DNA of 64,000 nt, from contig NZ_VIRM01000041.1 of assembly GCF_006874475.1 (NCBI RefSeq), positions 1 to 64,000 on the forward strand, in the 5' to 3' direction. The notes under the pieces were generated by a model. It did not search any database. It saw only the letters and a program-made list of their open reading frames with translations, and was not told the DNA's origin. The first letter of the stretch is position 1, and every line of letters begins with the position of its first letter. The position numbers and the translations under genes were made by a program. This document shows positions 59,337 through 64,000 of this stretch, one piece after another. This DNA is from Microbispora hainanensis (GTDB taxonomy: Bacteria > Actinomycetota > Actinomycetes > Streptosporangiales > Streptosporangiaceae).

Positions 59337-60328
59337 AGAAGACCCTCCTGGCCGCCGCGGCGGTCGTCGTGGCACTGTCGGCGGCGGCCTGCGGGTCGGA
59401 CGACTCCGCCGGATCGGGCGGCGCCGCCGGCGCCACCCACGTGAACTTCGGTTACATCGCCGACTTCAACGGCGCGAGCCTGCTCGCCGTCGCCGACAAG
59501 CAGGGCCTGTGGAAGAAGCACGGCCTCGACGCCAAGGTCAGCGTGTTCACCAACGGCCCGCTGCAGATCCAGGCGCTGGGCACCGGCGACCTCGACTTCG
59601 GCTACATCGGCCCCGGCGCCATGTGGCTGCCCGCGTCCGGCAAGGCCAAGGTCGTCGCGCTGAACACGCTCGGCAACGCCGACCGCGTCATCGCCCAGGC
59701 CGGCATCACGTCGATGGACCAGTTGAAGGGCAAGACGATCGGCGTGCCCGAGGGCACCTCCGGCGACATGATCCTCACCCTCGCGCTGAAGAAGGCCGGG
59801 CTGACCAAGGACGACGTGAAGATCGTCCCGATGGACGCGTCCACCATCGTGTCGGCGTTCACCTCCAAGCAGATCGACGCGGCCGGCTTCTGGTATCCCG
59901 CCATCTCCACGATCAAGAAGACCGTGCCCGACCTGGTCGAGCTGGCCAAGAACGAGGACTTCGCCGACACCGTGTCGTTCCCGACCGCGTTCGTCGCCGG
60001 CAACGACGTCGTCGCCAAGGAGAAGGACAAGACCGGGAAGGTCATCGGCGTGCTGCGTGACGCCATCCAATATCGCAGCGAGCACCTCGACGAGACCGTG
60101 GCCGCGACCGCCGAGATGCTGAAGCTGCCCGCCGACCAGGTCAAGGCCGACGCCGCGAACTCCAAGGTGCTGTCGCTGTCCGACCTGGACGGCTACACCA
60201 AGGACGGGACGATCGAGAAGTGGCTCAGCGGGATGGGCGACTACTTCGTCGGCGCGGGCAAGCTGCCCTCGGCCGTCGACCCGAAGACGTACTACACCGG
60301 CGATCTGTTCACGGGCGCCGCCCAATGA
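59333..60328 (+). CDS. ABC importer substrate-binding lipoprotein (SsuA-like)
   Basis: A 331-residue lipoprotein: signal [20 protein letters not shown] with lipobox SAAC, Ser/Gly linker, then a periplasmic-type binding fold of the NMT1/SsuA group (FGYIADFNGASLLAVADKQG, TGDLDFGYIGPGA, IGVPEGTSGDM). ATG 59333 overlaps the ATPase stop, and its own end overlaps the first sulfatase. The ligand is probably a sulfonate or sulfate ester, judged by context. Confidence 0.86.
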   Translation: MKKTLLAAAAVVVALSAAACGSDDSAGSGGAAGATHVNFGYIADFNGASLLAVADKQGLWKKHGLDAKVSVFTNGPLQIQALGTGDLDFGYIGPGAMWLPASGKAKVVALNTLGNADRVIAQAGITSMDQLKGKTIGVPEGTSGDMILTLALKKAGLTKDDVKIVPMDASTIVSAFTSKQIDAAGFWYPAISTIKKTVPDLVELAKNEDFADTVSFPTAFVAGNDVVAKEKDKTGKVIGVLRDAIQYRSEHLDETVAATAEMLKLPADQVKADAANSKVLSLSDLDGYTKDGTIEKWLSGMGDYFVGAGKLPSAVDPKTYYTGDLFTGAAQ

Positions 60329-61806
60329 CGAGTCCGGTGAACGTCCTGTTCCTGATGACCGACCAGCACCGGGCCGACACCCTGGGCGCGTACGGCAACC
60401 GCCTCGCCGCCACCCCGGTGCTGGACGAGCTGGCCCGGACCGGGACGCGATTCGACCGCTGGTACACCCCCACCGCGATCTGCACGCCGGCGCGGGCGAG
60501 CCTGCTCACCGGGCAGGCGCCGTTCCGGCACAAGCTGCTCGCCAACCACGAGAGGAACGTCGGCTACATCGAGGACCTGCCGGGCGACCAGTGGGCGTTC
60601 TCCACGGCGCTGCGCGACGCCGGCTACAACTGCGGGCTCATCGGCAAGTGGCACGTCGGGCACCACCGGCGGGCGGCCGACTTCGGGTTCGACGGGCCCG
60701 ACCTGCCGGGGTGGCACAACCCCGTGGACCACCCCGACTACCTGGACTATCTCAAGGCCAACGACCTGCCGCCGTACGAGATCCACGACCGCATCCGGGG
60801 GACGCTGCCGAACGGCGGGCCGGGCAACCTGCTCGCCGCGCGGCTGCGCCAGCCGGTCGAGGCGACCTTCGAGCACTACCTCGCCACCCGGGCGATCGAG
60901 ATGCTGGAGCGGTACGCCGCCGAGCCGAAGCCGTTCTTCCTGCAGCTCAACTTCTTCGGGCCGCACCTGCCGTACATCGTGCCGGACGAGTATTTCGACA
61001 TGTTCGACCCGGAGCTGGTCGAGCTGCCCACGTCGATCGCGGAGACCTTCGCCGGCAAGCCGCCGGTGCAGGCCAACTACAGCGCGCACTGGACGTTCGA
61101 CACCATGCCGCTGGAGGTGACGCGCAAGCTCATCGCGGTCTACTGGGGCTACGTCGCGCTCATCGACATGGAGATCGGCCGGGTCATGGACGCCATGCGG
61201 CGCCTCGGCCTGAACGACGACACGGCCGTGTTCTTCACCTGCGACCACGGCGAGTTCACCGGCGCCCACCGGCTGCACGACAAGGGCCCGGCGATGTACG
61301 AGGACATCTACCGCACGCCCGGCCTGCTGCGGATCCCCGGCCAGGAGCCCGGGGTAGTCCGCACCGAGTTCGTCAGCCTGCTGGACTGCACGGCGACGAT
61401 CCTGGAGCTGGCCGGGATCGACCCCGCTCCGGCGGTCGACTCGCGCAGCCTCGTGCCGCTGGCCTCCACCGGCGAGGTGCCGTGGGAGCAGGACATCGTC
61501 TGCGAGTTCCACGGGCACCACTTCCCGTACCCGCAGCGGATGATCAGGACCGACCGCTACAAGCTGGTCGTCAACCCCGACTCGACCAACGAGCTGTACG
61601 ACCTGTTCACCGACCCGGACGAGCTGCTCAACGTCTACAACCACCCCGAGATGGCGGAGGTGCGCGGACGGCTGATGCGGCGGCTCTACCAGGTGCTGCG
61701 CGACCGGGGCGACAACTTCTACCACTGGATGACCTCGATGTACGACGTCGGCGACGTGTCCTACGACCCCACGTTGAGCGGGCTGGACGAGGCGACCTAC
61801 CGATGA
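60325..61806 (+). CDS. Sulfatase (Cys-type), copy 1
   Basis: A 493-residue alkaline-phosphatase-fold sulfatase. FLMTDQHRADTLG holds the metal aspartates; the active-site Cys53 in CTPARASLLTG must be oxidised to formylglycine. GKWHVGHH and FFTCDHGEF-TGAHRLHDKG provide further metal and substrate residues. No signal peptide, so it is cytoplasmic and needs imported substrate, as the upstream importer suggests. ATG 60325 overlaps the binding-protein stop. Confidence 0.89.
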   Translation: MTSPVNVLFLMTDQHRADTLGAYGNRLAATPVLDELARTGTRFDRWYTPTAICTPARASLLTGQAPFRHKLLANHERNVGYIEDLPGDQWAFSTALRDAGYNCGLIGKWHVGHHRRAADFGFDGPDLPGWHNPVDHPDYLDYLKANDLPPYEIHDRIRGTLPNGGPGNLLAARLRQPVEATFEHYLATRAIEMLERYAAEPKPFFLQLNFFGPHLPYIVPDEYFDMFDPELVELPTSIAETFAGKPPVQANYSAHWTFDTMPLEVTRKLIAVYWGYVALIDMEIGRVMDAMRRLGLNDDTAVFFTCDHGEFTGAHRLHDKGPAMYEDIYRTPGLLRIPGQEPGVVRTEFVSLLDCTATILELAGIDPAPAVDSRSLVPLASTGEVPWEQDIVCEFHGHHFPYPQRMIRTDRYKLVVNPDSTNELYDLFTDPDELLNVYNHPEMAEVRGRLMRRLYQVLRDRGDNFYHWMTSMYDVGDVSYDPTLSGLDEATYR

Positions 61807-63236
61807 GCAGGCGTCCGAACATCGTCATGATCCTGACCGACGACCACGCGTCGCACGCGGTCGGCGCGTACGGCTCGGTCGTCAACCGGACGCCGCGGAT
61901 CGACGAGATCGCGGACCTCGGCGTCCGGTTCGACAACTGCTTCGCGACGAACGCGCTGTGCTCGCCGAGCCGGGCCAGCATCCTGACCGGCACGTATTCG
62001 CACGTGAACGGCGTCTCGACGCTGGTCACGCCGATCGACGCGGCGCAGCCTACGTTCGTGAGCCAGTTGAAGGCGGCCGGATATCGCACGGCGATCATCG
62101 GCAAGTGGCACATGGGGGACGGCCCGGGGCACAACCCCCAGGGGTTCGACTACTGGGACGTGCTGATCGAGCAGGGGGAGTATTTCGACCCGTCGTTCCT
62201 GTCGGAGGACGGCCTGCGGACCGTCCCCGGCTACGCCACCGACCTCATCACCGACATGGCGCTGAGCTGGGCCGGCTCGCTCGACGGCGACGATCCCTAC
62301 TGCCTGCTGATCTACCACAAGGCGCCGCACCGCCCCTGGGAGCCGGACGACAAGCACGCGGGGATGTACACCGACCCCATCCCGGTGCCGTCGACGTTCG
62401 GCGACGACTACGCCACCCGCTCGTCGTCGGCGCGGCGGGCCGCCATGCGGATCGCGGAGCATCTCAACGCCGAGGACCTCAAGCAGGACCCGCCCGAGGG
62501 GCTGTCGTACGAGGAGCTGGCGCTGTGGAAATACCAGCGCTACATGGAGGACTACCTGGCCGTCGTCGCGTCGGTGGACGACAACGTCGGCCGGGTGGTC
62601 GACTGGCTGCGCGAGCGCGGCGACTTCGACGACACGCTGCTGATGTACTGCTCCGACCAGGGCTTCTTCCTGGGCGACCACGGCTGGTTCGACAAGCGGT
62701 TCATGTACGAGGAGTCGCTGCGGATGCCGCTCGTGCTGAGCTATCCGCGGCGCATCCCGGCCGGCCAGGTGCACACCGGGATCGTCACGAACGTCGACTT
62801 CGCGCAGACCGTGCTGGACGCCGCCGGCGTGCCGCACCACCCCCGGATGCAGGGCCGCAGCTTCCTCGCCGACCTGACCGGCGAGCCGGGCCCGCCGCCC
62901 GCGGAGGGCATGTACTACCGCTACTGGGAGCACGACGACGTCTTCCACAAGGCGCCGGCCCACTACGGCTACCGGACGTCCCGCTACAAGATCATTTATT
63001 TCTACAACGACGGCATGGGCATCCCCGGCACGGGCGCGTTCACCTACCCGGGTGAGTGGGAGCTCTACGACCTGGAGGCCGACCCGGAGGAGCTGCGCAA
63101 CGTCTACGACGACCCGGCCTACCGGGAGATCCGCGAGGAGATGAAGGTGCGCATGTGGCACGCCCAGGCGGCCCTCGGCGACGAGCCGCACCCCAGCCAG
63201 CCGATCCCCCGGTTGCTGGAAAACACGGGTGTCTGA
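61803..63236 (+). CDS. Sulfatase (Cys-type), copy 2
   Basis: A 477-residue sulfatase: MILTDDHASHAVGAYG, formylglycine precursor Cys53 in CSPSRASILTG, GKWHMGDG, and metal site YCSDQGFFLGDHGWFDKR. It is close to choline-sulfatase/iduronate-sulfatase-like enzymes and about as long as usual. No signal peptide. ATG 61803 overlaps the stop of copy 1. Two different sulfatases in one operon suggest two ester positions or two substrates. Confidence 0.89.
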   Translation: MSRRPNIVMILTDDHASHAVGAYGSVVNRTPRIDEIADLGVRFDNCFATNALCSPSRASILTGTYSHVNGVSTLVTPIDAAQPTFVSQLKAAGYRTAIIGKWHMGDGPGHNPQGFDYWDVLIEQGEYFDPSFLSEDGLRTVPGYATDLITDMALSWAGSLDGDDPYCLLIYHKAPHRPWEPDDKHAGMYTDPIPVPSTFGDDYATRSSSARRAAMRIAEHLNAEDLKQDPPEGLSYEELALWKYQRYMEDYLAVVASVDDNVGRVVDWLRERGDFDDTLLMYCSDQGFFLGDHGWFDKRFMYEESLRMPLVLSYPRRIPAGQVHTGIVTNVDFAQTVLDAAGVPHHPRMQGRSFLADLTGEPGPPPAEGMYYRYWEHDDVFHKAPAHYGYRTSRYKIIYFYNDGMGIPGTGAFTYPGEWELYDLEADPEELRNVYDDPAYREIREEMKVRMWHAQAALGDEPHPSQPIPRLLENTGV

Positions 63237-63239
63237 CTG

Positions 63240-64000
63240 ATGTCCTGCTGCACGCCCGCCACGCCGGGACAGCCCCAGGAGCCCGTCCGCTTCACCGCAG
63301 AGGGGCGGCATGCGGTCGAGCAGGTGCGCCTGCCCGGCGGTGAGTTCCGGATGGGCGACGCCACCGGCGACGGCAACCCCGGCGACGGCGAGGGGCCCGT
63401 GCACCCGGTCACCGTCGCGCCGTTCTCGATCGACGCCACGACCGTGACGGTCGCGGACTTCGCCGCCTTCGCCGACGCGACCGGCTACCGCACCGAGGCG
63501 GAGGAGTACGGCTTCTCCGCCGTCTTCCACCTGGCGATGCGCGCCCACCCCGACGACGTGATGGGGCCGGTGCCCGGCACCCCCTGGTGGGTGGGCGTGC
63601 GCGGCGCCGACTGGCGGCACCCCGCCGGGCGGCTGTCGCAGGCCGAGCCCGACCACCCGGTGGTCCACGTGAGCTGGAACGACGCGATGGCCTACTGCTC
63701 GTGGGCGGGCCGGCGGCTGCCCACGGAGGCCGAGTGGGAGTACGCATCCCGGGGCGGCCTCGACGGCGCTCGCTATCCGTGGGGGAACGACCTCCCGCGG
63801 GACGAGTGGCGGGTGAACATCTGGCAGGGCCTCTTCCCCACCGAGAACACCCTGGACGACGGCTATCTCACGACCGCCCCGGTGCGCACGTTCGCGCCGA
63901 ACGCGTACGGGCTGTGGCAGACGGTGGGGAACGTCTGGGAGTGGTGCGCGGACTGGTACGCGCCCGACTACTACGTCTACTCGCCTTCGGACAACCCGCG
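63240..64000 (+). CDS. Formylglycine-generating enzyme/SUMF1-like protein, 3' end outside window
   Basis: The frame from ATG 63240 stays open to the window end (about 253 residues). The FGE-sulfatase domain shows VRLPGGEFRMGDATGD, HPVVHVSWNDAMAYCSW, GRRLPTEAEWEYASRGG and GNVWEWCADWY, which identify an enzyme that oxidises sulfatase Cys to formylglycine. The N-terminus has CC, like FGEs of actinobacteria. It follows the second sulfatase by three bases and should activate both sulfatases. Its own catalytic cysteines near the C-terminus would lie beyond the window. Confidence 0.88.
   Translation, partial: MSCCTPATPGQPQEPVRFTAEGRHAVEQVRLPGGEFRMGDATGDGNPGDGEGPVHPVTVAPFSIDATTVTVADFAAFADATGYRTEAEEYGFSAVFHLAMRAHPDDVMGPVPGTPWWVGVRGADWRHPAGRLSQAEPDHPVVHVSWNDAMAYCSWAGRRLPTEAEWEYASRGGLDGARYPWGNDLPRDEWRVNIWQGLFPTENTLDDGYLTTAPVRTFAPNAYGLWQTVGNVWEWCADWYAPDYYVYSPSDNP

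Overview
The window is about 70 % GC, with dense, often overlapping genes, many GTG starts, mycothiol-dependent-isomerase-type and DosR/DevR-type proteins, many SpoIIE/STAS/RsbW-like proteins and NarL-type two-component pairs. This points to a chromosomal segment of a sporulating, filamentous actinobacterium, most likely of the Streptosporangiaceae (Nonomuraea/Microbispora-like). This assignment is inference from gene content. I saw no tRNA, rRNA, CRISPR array, transposase or phage gene.

Layout. 1-6351: the end of a peptide-type ABC importer followed by GH2 beta-mannosidase and mannose-6-phosphate isomerase, which reads as a beta-mannoside uptake and breakdown operon. 6449-9581: deacetylase lipoprotein, CPBP protease, mycothiol-dependent-type enzyme. 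9817-15979: secreted Pro/Thr-rich protein, ABC-2 exporter, two-component pair and a flavin disulfide reductase. 15980-16930: a decayed locus in which a histidine kinase/response regulator pair, a small protein and a multicopper oxidase survive only as heads, tails or interrupted frames, next to an intact MMPL transporter. 19079-22442: kinase-like protein, PNPOx-family protein and a DosR/DevR-type regulator with two matching DosR-like boxes, then a NERD plus pseudokinase protein. 22629-29165: epimerase, small proteins, RsbW-like and STAS proteins, a YbdK-type ligase and an Orn/Lys/Arg decarboxylase-family enzyme.

29659-35207 (minus) is a sugar ABC importer with a GH42 beta-galactosidase, headed by a LacI-type palindrome. 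35375-38518: a second two-component pair and a serine hydrolase. 38900-46588 is a tightly coupled eight-gene glycan assembly operon: membrane protein, two GT2 and one GT4 glycosyltransferases, a CofD/YvcK-family protein, HAD phosphatase, nucleotidyltransferase and a flippase. A CebR-like operator lies at its promoter, and a second perfect copy sits between a divergent secreted lectin-fold protein and a PL8 lyase (46629-49266). The PL8 lyase has lost its catalytic core by an apparent in-frame deletion.

49263-52128: Rsm22-type methyltransferase, then a GAF-SpoIIE phosphatase with its STAS partner. 52153-53916 (minus): four neighbouring genes for one family of short secreted Asn/Gly-rich two-cysteine proteins that I cannot assign to a known family. 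These are the best candidate for something undescribed. 54045-56333: GH43 arabinanase-like enzyme. 56555-64000: a ROK regulator, a SsuABC-like importer, two Cys-type sulfatases and the start of a formylglycine-generating enzyme, which together form an organosulfate-scavenging operon.

Two themes recur. Short tandem arrays with regular periods (9, 11, 12, 14, 15 and 20 bp) begin at or near stop codons of several genes. Internal deletions explain at least three damaged loci. Coordinates were read by hand. Family names come from recognised motifs, not from searches.
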